Source of the DNA: a bacterium
GTDB lineage: Bacteria > Armatimonadota > Fimbriimonadia > Fimbriimonadales > Fimbriimonadaceae
DNA length: 64,000 nt
Direction: 5' to 3'
NCBI GenBank assembly: GCA_027485645.1
Contig: JAIXQR010000002.1
Coordinates: forward strand, 310,001-374,000
Within the stretch, counting starts at the first letter, position 1. The number at the start of each line of letters is the position of its first letter. The position numbers and the translations under genes are program-made. Below, one piece after another: positions 23,731 to 34,500 of this stretch. The notes under the pieces were generated by a model. It was not told where the DNA came from. It worked only from the letters and a program-made list of their open reading frames with translations, and did not search any database.

Positions 23731-25225
23731 ACTTCGCTCGCTTCTGGTGCTTGCCGCCGCGATCTCTCCGCTTGCGGCAAAGGCGGATGTTCCGAAAATC
23801 CTCATCGTTTACCAATCGGTGACCGATAAGTTGCCGGACGCAACGGGTTTTCTAGACGATCCTTACGCCACTACGGCAAACTACTTGGCCGGGTACCTGG
23901 ACGAGTCGGGAAGGGTCACGTCAGTTCTCTGGGGCATGACTGATGCCAATTTCCGGCAGGCCGTTCTCGATGGAAAGCTTGATGTCGACGTCGAAACGAT
24001 CTCGGATAAAGGCGTGAACAAAGCCGCCGACGTTCTGAAAGTCGGCTACGTTCTCCGAATTCGTACCATCACCAAGGCGGGCCGAACTCTCGCCGAGGCC
24101 GAGCTCCTCAAAACTGGGCGAAAGGTTTGGAGTGACCGTGGCGAAGTCCAAGTCACGATCGGCGGATCCATCAGCACCTCCGATGCTTGCCGAAGTCTTG
24201 CCAATACGTGGCAAGCGAAGTTGTTCATCGGGCCACTTAAGGACCTCAACAGCGCGCCCGTCGTTGAAACGCCAAAGTTGGACCCCGGCCAAGTTCGCCC
24301 CCCGGTAGAGGGCGTAACCGAAGAACCCGCTATCAACAATGCGGACCTGATCGCGACCGTTAAAGGTTTTCGGGAAGAAAAGAAGCTCGGCTACGCTATT
24401 GCGGCTCTGCGCGACGCGGTTGACCAAGCTCCGTTCGATCCAGAGCGGCGATTGCTTCTGATCGAAGTACTCATTGAATCCGGTCAGTTCGTCGCTGCGG
24501 CCGAATGTGCCAGTGGGGGAGCGAACTTGGTTCCGCAAGAGACTCGGTTCCGCGACGCTTCAATCTCTGCGTGGATCGCGGCCGGTTCGCCCGATAAAGC
24601 GCAGGACCTCTTGAACCTTGCGCTGACCAAGACACCCGAAGATCCAAAGCTCCGACTTCTTGTTGCCGACATTTCCCTCAGCCAGGGCAAGCCAGAAGCG
24701 GCAATTCCTCACCTTGAATCAGCCGCCGTCGCTTCCGACTCGGGCGATATCCGGCTCCGGCTTGCGCAAGCCTTTGCCATGACCGGAAACTCCGAAACGG
24801 CAAAAACTCATCTGTTAGCCGCTCGAAAGCTTAACGCCGCCGAAGCCGCGCGCTACCCGGTGGTTTTCGACCAGCTTGATTCGGCAACCACGGCCGAGAT
24901 GATCTCGCTCCGAGACCTGATCCCGCGTCTGATCGTGTCCAATCAGCAAGCCTCAGCACGCGCGGAACTCAAAGCGATCGTTTCGCGGAACGATGCGAGG
25001 ATTGCCTTGCTTGAAGAATGGAAAACCGCCCCTGAACTCGCAAAGGTGAATGAAATGGCGTTGCTGGCCTATAAGCTGTTTGCGCTCGCCATCGACGGTC
25101 TTGTGTCGTACTCCGAAACTCGCACCGAAGCGACTTTGCTCGATTCTCGAATTGATCTGGCCGAAGCGTTGAAGCTGGCTCGAGAGGCGAGAGAAGCATT
25201 TATCGCCGCCCGACAATCCAATTAA
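23723..25225 (+). CDS. secreted TPR protein
   Basis: Signal peptide MVKLRSLLVLAAAISPLAAKA, C-terminal TPR-like repeats; overlaps the preceding gene by 8 nt. Confidence 0.7.
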   Translation: MVKLRSLLVLAAAISPLAAKADVPKILIVYQSVTDKLPDATGFLDDPYATTANYLAGYLDESGRVTSVLWGMTDANFRQAVLDGKLDVDVETISDKGVNKAADVLKVGYVLRIRTITKAGRTLAEAELLKTGRKVWSDRGEVQVTIGGSISTSDACRSLANTWQAKLFIGPLKDLNSAPVVETPKLDPGQVRPPVEGVTEEPAINNADLIATVKGFREEKKLGYAIAALRDAVDQAPFDPERRLLLIEVLIESGQFVAAAECASGGANLVPQETRFRDASISAWIAAGSPDKAQDLLNLALTKTPEDPKLRLLVADISLSQGKPEAAIPHLESAAVASDSGDIRLRLAQAFAMTGNSETAKTHLLAARKLNAAEAARYPVVFDQLDSATTAEMISLRDLIPRLIVSNQQASARAELKAIVSRNDARIALLEEWKTAPELAKVNEMALLAYKLFALAIDGLVSYSETRTEATLLDSRIDLAEALKLAREAREAFIAARQSN

Positions 25226-25234
25226 TCTAAAGAT

Positions 25235-25390
25235 TGGGGCCGGCCCCGGAGAGGGAATCGAGGCCGGTGACTATGCCCAACACCTTCGTGCTGAGCACTC
25301 CTTGGGGGAAGGAGGATGTTGCGTCACCTGTTCTAACGAGCAAAGTAGGGGCGCGGTTCCGTTTCCCCCGTCCTGATGGATTTACTAGGA
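25235..25390. ncRNA. candidate structured RNA in convergent intergenic region
   Basis: Nested stems CCGGTGAC/GTCACC, CAACA/TGTTG, CTCCTT-GGGGG-AAGGAG, GGAATCG/CGGTTCC; terminal GTCCT…AGGAC+TTTT on the + strand. Confidence 0.35.
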
Positions 25391-26881
25391 CTTTTGGGTC
25401 GAAAGCAAATCATCAACCACCACGTACCGAGCGTCAGAACCCGGCGCTAAGGTGCCAAATCGCCCGGTGTCGCCCAGGCACTTTGCAGCCTCCACCGTGT
25501 GCGCGAAGATCGCTTCCGTCGCCGTGAGATTTTCCGATGAGTCAAAGCTATCTGGGCGATGGCTGGCAGTTCGGATGGCAAGCCGAGGGTCGCCGGGAAC
25601 GATCGGACGGTCCGAACTCAGGCTGAGCGGAATCCCCGCATCCAAGACAGAGCGGAACCGCTTAAGCTTGGCCGTTCTATCCGGACCCAGGTTACGCAAG
25701 TAGGCGTGGCCGAATCGGTGGAGGAACTCTGGTTGCATCGTGGCGGCGCATCCAATCTTCGCGAGCCGCTCGATCTGCGCGTCCGACATCAGCATGATGT
25801 GCTCGATCCGATGCCGACTCGGTTCGTCGGTGGCCTCGAACGCATCCATCACCAAGTCCGCCGCGTAGTCGCCAATCGCGTGAACGGCCACTGCATATCC
25901 GGCGTCGTGGGCCGTACAGGTCATGGACTTCAATTTCTCGGGCGTATACATCAGTTGCCCGGACCAATTTCCATGCTCGGCTTCGGCGCCTTCGTAGGCC
26001 CCGTAAATCGCTGCCGTCGCACTTCCGATCGCTCCATCGGCAAAGATCTTGATGCCCACCACACGTCCGCGCCCAGTGGCTTCAAAGGCGTCAATGTGCT
26101 CTTGGATGATTTCCGGTGAGGCGGCCCGGCGCCCAAATCTCGCCCCCCACTGAATCATCAGGCGGAGGTCGATCGGGCAACCCTTTTCCAGCGCCATCGT
26201 GTACGCCTTTAATTCGGACAGCAGGTCTGGCCGACCGGTTTGCATATCGCAGGCAACGGAGATGCCGTAACTCGCCATGCTTTCTCCCGCTCGAATGATC
26301 GCCTCCGCCATTCCTTCGATTGATGGGTCCGGAACGCAGCCCCAAACTCGCTCGTGCGCGGCCTCGAGCAGTACGCCATCCGGAACACCGCTTGCATCGC
26401 GTCGGAAGGCACCGCCTTCTGGGTCAGGTGTTTCAGCGGTCACCTGTGCCATCGCCAGGGCAGCGGAGTTTGCCACGCTTGCGTGGCCGTTGAAGTGTCG
26501 AAGCAAAATTGGGCGCGTGCTGGAAATCTGGTCCAGCTCGGTTCTGGTCAGGTGTCCACCAGCGTAGCGGTTCTGGTCGTATTGGACGGCCAAAAGCCAG
26601 CCATCCGGCTCGCTGATATTCCGATCGCGCAAGGCGTCAAGGACCGCCGAATGAGAATCAAGTCCGCTCAGGTTCAGCCGGCCGAGGTCGATTCCGCTGG
26701 CGATGATGTGGCAGTGATTATCAATGAACGCGGGAGCGATCGTCGCGCCAAGTAAGTCACGCCCGGGTCCAGCCACTGGGCCCTGACCCGCAGGTCCGCG
26801 CCAAACGACTTTGCCATCGGCGGTGCCCATGTCCTGCAACTCGCCCGTTTCGAACCAGCGAAAATTCTGAACTAGCTCCAT
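25385..26881 (-). CDS. YtcJ-like metal-dependent amidohydrolase
   Basis: GATIAPAFIDNHCHIIASG; FADGAIGSATAAIYGAYEG; HAIGDYAADLVMDAFE; LSSDRPIVPGDP. Confidence 0.88.
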   Translation of the reverse strand: MELVQNFRWFETGELQDMGTADGKVVWRGPAGQGPVAGPGRDLLGATIAPAFIDNHCHIIASGIDLGRLNLSGLDSHSAVLDALRDRNISEPDGWLLAVQYDQNRYAGGHLTRTELDQISSTRPILLRHFNGHASVANSAALAMAQVTAETPDPEGGAFRRDASGVPDGVLLEAAHERVWGCVPDPSIEGMAEAIIRAGESMASYGISVACDMQTGRPDLLSELKAYTMALEKGCPIDLRLMIQWGARFGRRAASPEIIQEHIDAFEATGRGRVVGIKIFADGAIGSATAAIYGAYEGAEAEHGNWSGQLMYTPEKLKSMTCTAHDAGYAVAVHAIGDYAADLVMDAFEATDEPSRHRIEHIMLMSDAQIERLAKIGCAATMQPEFLHRFGHAYLRNLGPDRTAKLKRFRSVLDAGIPLSLSSDRPIVPGDPRLAIRTASHRPDSFDSSENLTATEAIFAHTVEAAKCLGDTGRFGTLAPGSDARYVVVDDLLSTQKS

Positions 26882-28137
26882 GTTTCGTGAATCTCCTTTG
26901 CCACGCGCTCGCCGCTCTCAAGCGCACCCTCGATAAATCCGGTCCAAGTTGCGGTGTGCTCACCCGCGAAATACACTCGGCCAACCGGCTCCGCGATGTA
27001 CTGCATGCCGCCGAACACGTACCCGGGGGCAAGGTGTGAGAACGCTCCTTTCGCAAACGGGTCATGAATCCAGTCACTGACCCACCCCTTCACAAATTCC
27101 GCGCGCGCCGAAGGAAAAATGGATTCCAATTCGGTCAGCCCAGCCTCAAGCGGATCCTCAGTTTCCAGAATCTCGACGGCTTCTTGTCCGCACACGTACG
27201 CGCTGAGAACCGGTGCCGAACCCAATCCTGCATCCCAAAGTTGCTGCAGCTTGCCGTCCCAATGCAAGTTTCCATTTCCGATGGTTCCTTCCCAAAAGGC
27301 GGTTTTGAACTGCCACGTCAGCTTGATGGCTCGACTCATCGAGCATCGCTCTTGCCCCAAGTGCGCGGTGTCGGGCAAGTTGGGTTTGAACTTGATCTGC
27401 CGCGTTACGCTCGGAGGCACCGTCACCACGACGAGGTCAAAATGTTCGCCATCCACCGTGACGCCATCGATGTCCTGATAGATCTCCGACACTTTCGCGT
27501 TGAGCCGAACTTCTAGGCCCTCCGCCATCTTTTCGGCCAGGGCGCTGGCTCCGTTTTCGAACCGAAAGGCGGACATTTCCGCGCCTTCTCGATCGAGATA
27601 CAAGCGGTATCCGAGTAGCCAACCCAGCAGCCCGATCCGTTCTGGATCGTCACCCTCGTCACTTCGCAACTGGGCCGAAACCCACCACTTGCCAACCTCG
27701 GACTGGCAAACTTGAGCTACGAGCCCTTCCAGCGTTTCCTCATCGAGGTCAAAAAATCCTTCATTCGCCCAGCCCGGAAAGACCAACTTTCCGGAGAGGG
27801 AAACGGCGTTGTTTTCAAGTTCGAAGGCGTCCGATTCTGCGGCTTCCCACAGGTTGTCTTCCGAAATCCAGTCGCCTTTGAAAATGATTCCGCGCGGCTC
27901 TTCTGGGGAAGGGCGGAGGTTTTGGCTGAACTCAAGCATTCGCTTCAGCACGCGATGGTGATCGGCATCGATCCATTCGCCGCCGGCCTCAAAAACGGCG
28001 TCTCCATCCCGAACGGTGTAGCACCGACCGCCAACGCGGTCCCGCGCTTCAAACAATGTTGTCTCGTGCCCGAGATCGTTTAAACGGTGGGCGGCCTCCA
28101 GCCCGGAAAAGCCTGCTCCAACAATCGCAATCTTCAT
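26872..28137 (-). CDS. flavin monoamine oxidase family protein
   Basis: MKIAIVGAGFSGLEAAHRLNDLGHETTLFEARDRVGGRCYTV; VYFAGEHTATWTGFIEGALESGERVAKEI; start refined. Confidence 0.9.
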   Translation of the reverse strand: MKIAIVGAGFSGLEAAHRLNDLGHETTLFEARDRVGGRCYTVRDGDAVFEAGGEWIDADHHRVLKRMLEFSQNLRPSPEEPRGIIFKGDWISEDNLWEAAESDAFELENNAVSLSGKLVFPGWANEGFFDLDEETLEGLVAQVCQSEVGKWWVSAQLRSDEGDDPERIGLLGWLLGYRLYLDREGAEMSAFRFENGASALAEKMAEGLEVRLNAKVSEIYQDIDGVTVDGEHFDLVVVTVPPSVTRQIKFKPNLPDTAHLGQERCSMSRAIKLTWQFKTAFWEGTIGNGNLHWDGKLQQLWDAGLGSAPVLSAYVCGQEAVEILETEDPLEAGLTELESIFPSARAEFVKGWVSDWIHDPFAKGAFSHLAPGYVFGGMQYIAEPVGRVYFAGEHTATWTGFIEGALESGERVAKEIHETWS

Positions 28138-28391
28138 TTCTTCTGTGCTGCCTCGGCCTGGCGTTGGAAATTGAAGATCAGGGCCAGCAAAGTTCCGGCT
28201 CCGAACAACCCAACCGCCCAGTTTGGTGCTTTCTGACCGTAAAGCAGAATCGCCAATGCCAAGCAGGCGAACGCCACGGACATCAGTTTCGCCCCGGGGA
28301 AAGTCTTGAGACGCGCCAGGTTGACAATCGCCATGACCCCGCAAAGCCCCGCCGCGTAGTTGAGAAATAGAGTGAGTTCAAAAGCCGTCAC
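28134..28391 (-). CDS. small membrane protein
   Basis: 85 aa, three predicted TM segments; overlaps the amine oxidase start. Confidence 0.65.
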   Translation of the reverse strand: MTAFELTLFLNYAAGLCGVMAIVNLARLKTFPGAKLMSVAFACLALAILLYGQKAPNWAVGLFGAGTLLALIFNFQRQAEAAQKK

Positions 28392-28416
28392 GAGAGATGA
28401 CTTCAGTATGTCGCGC

Positions 28417-29787
28417 TTACTTCTGGATCGTCATCCGATCAACTTCGGTTCCCGTTCGGCTGATCTGCTTGAGCACAAGCCTCTTGCCTTTGACTGTGAC
28501 GTGACTGAAGTTGTGGTCGGCAATGTAGATGGCCTGGAATGGCTTCCACTTCTCGGGCGCGCCGTTGAAATCCACGTTATAGAGGCCGCGTCCGCCCGCG
28601 CCGTCGACAATGTGAATGACGCCGTTCGGCTTCAGATTCTTCACCCCGTCGAACTGCTTATCCACCGCCCAGTCATCCTTCACGAGTTCTTCTCGAGAGG
28701 CGCCCTTCTTCGCCCCCACTTGGATCGGGAAGGTCCGCTGGTAGTTGTGAACATGACCGCAGAAGACGATGTCCACTTTGCCCTCCTCAAAGATTTCCTG
28801 GACCAAGCGCATTTGCTTTTCGCCTTGGTGCGTCGTGCTGCTGTGGAAGCTTGGCTGGTGATAGCTCACGAACCGCCACGTCTTCTTCGCTGCCTTCGCG
28901 AGGTCGTCCTTTAGCCACTGGCGGAGCTTTGGATTGGTCCAATCGACGTACGGATTTGCGTCGAGGCAGGTCCAGTGGGCGTTGCCGTAATCGAAGCTGA
29001 AGTTCGCACCGCGTGGATAGTTCGGTCCGGCTGCCTTTTGGAACGCCGCCAATCTTTCTGGGGTTCCGGTAAGCACGGTTGATCCCGGCTCACCCACTTG
29101 CGTGATCGGGCCGTTGAGCGGTTGGTGCCAGTAGTAGAAAAATGCTTGGGCGTCTGGGAAGCGATTCAGGTCCCGCATCAAGATATCGTGGTTGCCCGGA
29201 ACGCCGACCGTCAGCGTCTGGGTGAGAAGGGGAGAACCCTTGCTAGGCCAAGCATCCGAACGCGTGTGATACGGCCAAAACTCCGACTTGTATTCCGAAA
29301 CCCGACCGTTGTCGTACACGATGTCTCCGGTGAGAACCAACAAATCTGGGTTCGTTCGGCTGGCTTGATAAGAGATCTGAGCCTGGACAAGCGACGCGGT
29401 GCCGCAGTCGCCGAACACGGCAAAAGTGTGGTCCTGTCGATCGGACTTTGGTGCGAGTGCGGTGCCCGTATAAACCACGCTGCCGGATTCTCGAAGCTCG
29501 TATTGAATCTTGTCTCCGGGCTTTAGGCCGGTAAGCGCGGCGGCATAAACGCGGTGCGGCTCAACGGTTTCCGGGGAAACGGTCTTGAAGTCGAGCTTGG
29601 CCGTTTTCGTCGACGTGCCCTGTCCGTACTTTAGCTCGAACTTGTATGGATTGTTCGGCGTGTGCCAAACGAGGGCCAGCGAATATCGGCCGTTCGCCGC
29701 CTGATTGCCAAGTTGAATGCACGGCGGAACGGTAAGAATATTTGCCGGTGCAATCGCCACAGAGCAAAGAAGGGAGAGCGAAGTCAC
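28417..29787 (-). CDS. secreted purple-acid-phosphatase-like metallophosphoesterase
   Basis: FAVFGDCGT, LTGDIVYDNG, GVPGNHD, VFCGHVHNYQRTFP. Confidence 0.9.
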   Translation of the reverse strand: MTSLSLLCSVAIAPANILTVPPCIQLGNQAANGRYSLALVWHTPNNPYKFELKYGQGTSTKTAKLDFKTVSPETVEPHRVYAAALTGLKPGDKIQYELRESGSVVYTGTALAPKSDRQDHTFAVFGDCGTASLVQAQISYQASRTNPDLLVLTGDIVYDNGRVSEYKSEFWPYHTRSDAWPSKGSPLLTQTLTVGVPGNHDILMRDLNRFPDAQAFFYYWHQPLNGPITQVGEPGSTVLTGTPERLAAFQKAAGPNYPRGANFSFDYGNAHWTCLDANPYVDWTNPKLRQWLKDDLAKAAKKTWRFVSYHQPSFHSSTTHQGEKQMRLVQEIFEEGKVDIVFCGHVHNYQRTFPIQVGAKKGASREELVKDDWAVDKQFDGVKNLKPNGVIHIVDGAGGRGLYNVDFNGAPEKWKPFQAIYIADHNFSHVTVKGKRLVLKQISRTGTEVDRMTIQK

Positions 29788-29827
29788 GCTTAGTTATGCC
29801 CGCTTTTGGTTAAGCGATGGTAAAGAC

Positions 29828-30475
29828 TTATTGCGCGGCGGCCAGGTCGAGAATCTCCTGCGCAGTCCGAACCGGCCAAAGCACGGGCGACCCATCTTCC
29901 GAAGCTCCATTGCCAATCTGGATCACGCCAACTCGGCGTGACCGTGCGGTCGGGATCAGCGTTTCCTGCGCGTCTTGATCGGCTTGCGACAGGGCAATCA
30001 CCTCGAACGCATCATGGAACTGCCACGTGCCAAGCGTGGCTAGCGCGGGACCTTCAGAAACCAGGCCAAGGTATCTCAGATGCCCTTCTTGCCGAGCGGC
30101 CTCAAGCGCTTCGAGAGCGCCCGAAATCTGATACTCCTCGACGGCCCGGCGGACCGGGATCAAGTAGAAGTCAAGATAGTCTCGCCCCATGCAGCTGAGG
30201 GTCTCGATAAGGTGGCTTTGGACCAAATCGGTCGCGTGCGTGTGGTCGCTCGCCCGCTCGTAATCGGTGGTGCCACGCGCGACAACGACGCCGGTGTGAG
30301 AGCGCATCAACCCGCCCCAGAGAATCGGGCGACTTGAGATGTCGAGGGGCAGTCCCGAATCACGCGCGGCCTCGACCATCAACGGGATTTCCGTAAGGTC
30401 GGCCGGCACCTCAAGCTTGAGCCAAACCGACGGAAATGCTTGGTTGGTTCTTCCCAGCAACGGTGTCGACATCAA
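29828..30475 (-). CDS. divergent/truncated aldo-keto-reductase-like protein
   Basis: SHLIETLSCMGRDYLDFYLIPV…GALEALEAARQEGHLRYLGLVSEG matches AKR barrel core. Confidence 0.6.
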   Translation of the reverse strand: MMSTPLLGRTNQAFPSVWLKLEVPADLTEIPLMVEAARDSGLPLDISSRPILWGGLMRSHTGVVVARGTTDYERASDHTHATDLVQSHLIETLSCMGRDYLDFYLIPVRRAVEEYQISGALEALEAARQEGHLRYLGLVSEGPALATLGTWQFHDAFEVIALSQADQDAQETLIPTARSRRVGVIQIGNGASEDGSPVLWPVRTAQEILDLAAAQ

Positions 30476-31503
30476 ACTCGCAGGATTCCTTTAGCTGCTC
30501 GGTCCAAATCAGCGATCATCATCATCTCGACCAGCTCCTGGAACGTCGTAGTTGGCTTCCAGCCAAGCTGCGTTCTGGCCTTTGTCGAGTCGCCAAGCAA
30601 GGTATCCACTTCTGCGGGTCGGTAGAACTCACTCTTGATTTGTACGATGGTGTTGCCAGCGTCGTCTTTCGCAAATTCGTTTGCGCCTTCGCCTTCCCAA
30701 TGAAGCCGGAACCCGGCAACTTCGGCGGCGCGGATCACGAACTCGCGGACCGTGTGCATTTCGCCGGTACTGAGAACAAAGTCATCCGCTTGGTCGGCTT
30801 GGACCATCTGAATCATTCCTTCGACATAGTCCCCGGCAAAGCCCCAGTCGCGGTGGGCGTCCAGATTGCCGAGTTCTAACGGTGCCGTCCGGCCGTGTTT
30901 GATCAGCGCTAGGTGGCTCGTGATCTTTCGGGTCACAAATTCCGTACCGCGCAGAGGAGATTCGTGGTTGAAGAGGATTCCGCTTGTCGCGTGCAAGTTG
31001 TAGCTCTCGCGATAGTTCACCGTGATCCAGTGCGCGTAGAGCTTCGCCACGCCGTATGGACTTCGAGGATAGAAAGGCGTGGACTCTTTCTGCGGAGTCT
31101 CTTGCACCTTGCCGAACATCTCGCTGGTGCTGGCTTGGTAGAAGCGGATCGACGGATCAACCGTTCGGATGGCTTCGAGAATGCGGAGCGGGCCGATGGC
31201 GTCGGCGTCGGTCGTATAAATCGGTTGCTCAAAGCTCAACGCAACAAAGCTCTGGGCGGCAAGGTTGTAAATCTCCTGGGGCCGCACCTTGTCGATGGCT
31301 CGAAGGATGTTGCTTGGCTCAAGCAAATCGAACGGAACTCGCTTCACTTGGTCCGCGATGCCGAGGTAGTCCAGCCGCCAAAAATCGGAACTCGCGCTGC
31401 GTCGATAGGCTCCGTGGACCTCGTAACCACGTTCGATCAGGCGTTTGCAGAGGTAAGCCCCATCTTGCCCGGTAACCCCCGTAACCAGCGCACGTTTCGT
31501 CAT
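30472..31503 (-). CDS. gmd: GDP-mannose 4,6-dehydratase
   Basis: ALVTGVTGQDGAYLCKRLIERGYEVHGAYRR; QASTSEMFGKVQETPQKESTPFYPRSPYGVAKLYAHWITVNYRESY. Confidence 0.93.
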   Translation of the reverse strand: MTKRALVTGVTGQDGAYLCKRLIERGYEVHGAYRRSASSDFWRLDYLGIADQVKRVPFDLLEPSNILRAIDKVRPQEIYNLAAQSFVALSFEQPIYTTDADAIGPLRILEAIRTVDPSIRFYQASTSEMFGKVQETPQKESTPFYPRSPYGVAKLYAHWITVNYRESYNLHATSGILFNHESPLRGTEFVTRKITSHLALIKHGRTAPLELGNLDAHRDWGFAGDYVEGMIQMVQADQADDFVLSTGEMHTVREFVIRAAEVAGFRLHWEGEGANEFAKDDAGNTIVQIKSEFYRPAEVDTLLGDSTKARTQLGWKPTTTFQELVEMMMIADLDRAAKGILRV

Positions 31504-31566
31504 TCCCGAGAGTGTTCCACATCATTTTCTTTTCTTGGTTTTGAGCGTGTAGGATAGGAGGAAGCA

Positions 31567-34500
31567 ATGGCGCAAGAACTACGGCTTTTTGGTCTCGGCA
31601 TGATCCCCATCGTTTGGGTTGCCGTCAGCATGGGGCAATCTAAACCCGTTACCTTCGAGAAAGATATCCAGCCCCTGGTGAAGCAGAAGTGTCTGCGTTG
31701 CCATACGGGTGAGAAGTCTCAAGGCGGGCTAGACCTTTCCACCATTGCCGGCTGGAAGAAAGGTGGCGTTTCTGGACCCGTCTTAAACCTGAAAAACCCC
31801 GCCGAGTCATTGCTCATGGTCCGCATCCTCGGCACCGACGGCAAGATGAAGATGCCGATGGGCGAGACGATGTCCGCCGCCGATGTCAGCAAGTTTCAGA
31901 CGTGGGTGGATCAGGGCGCGAAGCTTCCGCTTCCAGAGCCGACCTTCAATGAAGTTCAAGCCATCTTCCAAGCTCACTGTAGTGGGTGCCACGGCGCCGA
32001 ATCGCCGAAGGCCGGCCTTAACCTCTTCACCAAAGACGGAATCCAGCGAGTCGTGAAAGCCGGCAAGCCCGACGAAAGTCAGCTGATGCGCCGCGTGCTT
32101 GGCCTTGATGGCAAGCCGCAAATGCCAATGGGCTTTGCCCCGCTTTCTGCGGCAAAGCTCGACACCCTGAAGCGATGGATCGCGGCGGGGGCCAAGACCG
32201 AAACCAAGAAGGCCGGTCTGTGGTCATTCGGCCCGGTCACGAAGCCCGTACCGCCTGCCGTGGGCGACGGTTGGGCCGTCAACGGAATTGACCGGTTTGT
32301 TTACGCAAAACTCAAGGAGCAGGGGCTGAAGCCGAATGCCCAAGCCAGCGATGAGACCCTCTTGCGCCGCCTTTATCTGGACCTTGTCGGCCTTCCGCCG
32401 ACGCCCGCCGAAGTTGACGCCTACCTTGCCGACAAGAGCACCGACCGCTACGAGCGGAAAGTCGACGAACTCCTGAAGTCGCCCCATTACGGCGAACGCC
32501 AAGCCCGAATCTGGCTCGACCTCTCTCGATATGCCGATACCAACGGGTTCGAAAAAGACGGCATGCGAACCGCCTGGCGGTACCGAGACTGGGTGATCAA
32601 CGCCTTTAACCGCAACATGCCGTTCGACCAGTTCACGATCGAGCAGGTCGCGGGTGACATGCTGCCGAAGGCCAACCAAGATCAGCTGATCGCCACCGGA
32701 TTCCTTCGAAACTCGATGCAGAACATGGAAGGCGGCGTGGATCAGGCCGAGGCTTACCATTACGTCATCGTCGACCGCGTGAACACAACGAGTTCGGTCT
32801 TCATGGGTGCCACCGTAGCCTGCGCCCGGTGCCATGACCACAAGTTCGATCCGATCTCGCAGAAGGACTACTACGGCCTGTACGCGCTGATGGGGAACAC
32901 CCAGTACGAGGTCACCGGCGACAACTCCGTTGGCGGACAACTCTGGATGGAGCCTGTTCTCAACGTGATTCCGGAAGCAACCCAAAAGGAACTGGACGCG
33001 GTAGCGGCATCGGAGAAAGAACTAAAGTCGGAAATTGCCCAGAAGAAACCGGCCGTGCTGGCCGAATACAGTTCCGCACCGGCCTTGGTCGAAACTCCAG
33101 AAGGGGCGAAGCTTTCGGTTTCTGCGCCCAGTCTCACGATTTCAAAATCGGGTGACTATTTCCTGGTTCAGGGAAACGCAAACTCGGCTGACTATAAGCT
33201 CACCTTTGGCAATCGAGCTGCCAACCCAACGCTTTTTGTCCATGCCGAACCGGATCCATCCTTACCTGCCAACGGCCCCGGGACCGCATCGAGCGGCAAC
33301 TTTATTCTTGGAGAAGTCTTCGTCGAAGTCGAAGGAACTATCTATTCGCCCGTTGCCGCTGCCTCGAGCATCATTCAGGCTGGCTACAGCATTTCCGATG
33401 TCAGCGACGGAAATCTAGAAACCGGTTTGGCCGCCTACAACGGCATCGGCAAACCACTGGTGGCTGGCTTCCGGTTTGAAGGACTGCCCACCACCGGGGA
33501 AAGAAAGTTGGTCCTGCGGTTTGGAAGCGCCGAGTGGCCCAACCACCGGCTCGGCAAGTTACGCGTGACTTCTTCAAGTCAGCCGACCGCGCTTTGGGCA
33601 GCGTTACCGAAGAAGCCGAGCGAGGACGAGATTTTGGGTTCTCATCCAACCTTGGCAAAACAAAGCCAAAAGCTACGGGCCCTTCAGCGCAAGAAGAGAG
33701 CACTCGACCAACAGATCGAGGATTCAACCGCTCTGATCGTTCGCGAAAAACCGACCACGGAACCGCTCACGGCATGGCTTCTCACCCGAGGCGAATTCAT
33801 GGGCCGAAAGGAAAAGGTCCCCGCCGCCGTGCCCGCGCAGCTGCCAAAGATGAAACCTGGCGAGCGCGCCGACCGACTGAGCTTTGCGAAGTGGCTGGTC
33901 CGAAAAGACAATCCTCTGACCGGACGTGTGTTCGTCAACCGCGTTTGGCATCAATACTTCGGGCGCGGAATCGTTGAAACGGTTGAAGACTTCGGAACTC
34001 AAGGTTCACCGCCAACCCACCCCGAGCTCCTAGATTGGTTAGCCAACGAGTTCGTCACCTCTGGCTGGAACCAGAAGGCGCTGCATCGCAAGATCGTTCT
34101 GAGCCGCACCTACTGCCAGTCCAGCAAAGCTTCGCCCGAAGTTTTGGCCAAGGACCCCAAGAACGAATGGCTCGCAAGAGGCCCGCGAGTTCGACTCGAG
34201 GCCGAGCTGATTCGCGACTCCGTGCTCTCCGCTTCGGGATTGCTGAGCCGCAAGGTCGGCGGTCCGAGCGTGTTCCCGAGCCAACCGGCCGGCGTCTGGA
34301 ATAGCCCTTACAGCGGCGAAAGATGGATTCCGAGCCAGGGTGAAGACGCGTACCGACGCGGAATCTACACCTTCATCAAGCGAACCTCGCCGTATCCGAA
34401 CTTTGCCGCCTTCGACGCCCCAAGCCGAGAAGAGTGCACTGTTCGGCGAAGCCAGACCAACACGCCACTCCAGGCACTCGCCATGATGAACGACGCAACC

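Noticed and set aside
32224-32985. 253-aa ORF antisense to the DUF1553 gene
   Set aside because: Mirror ORF of a well-supported CDS
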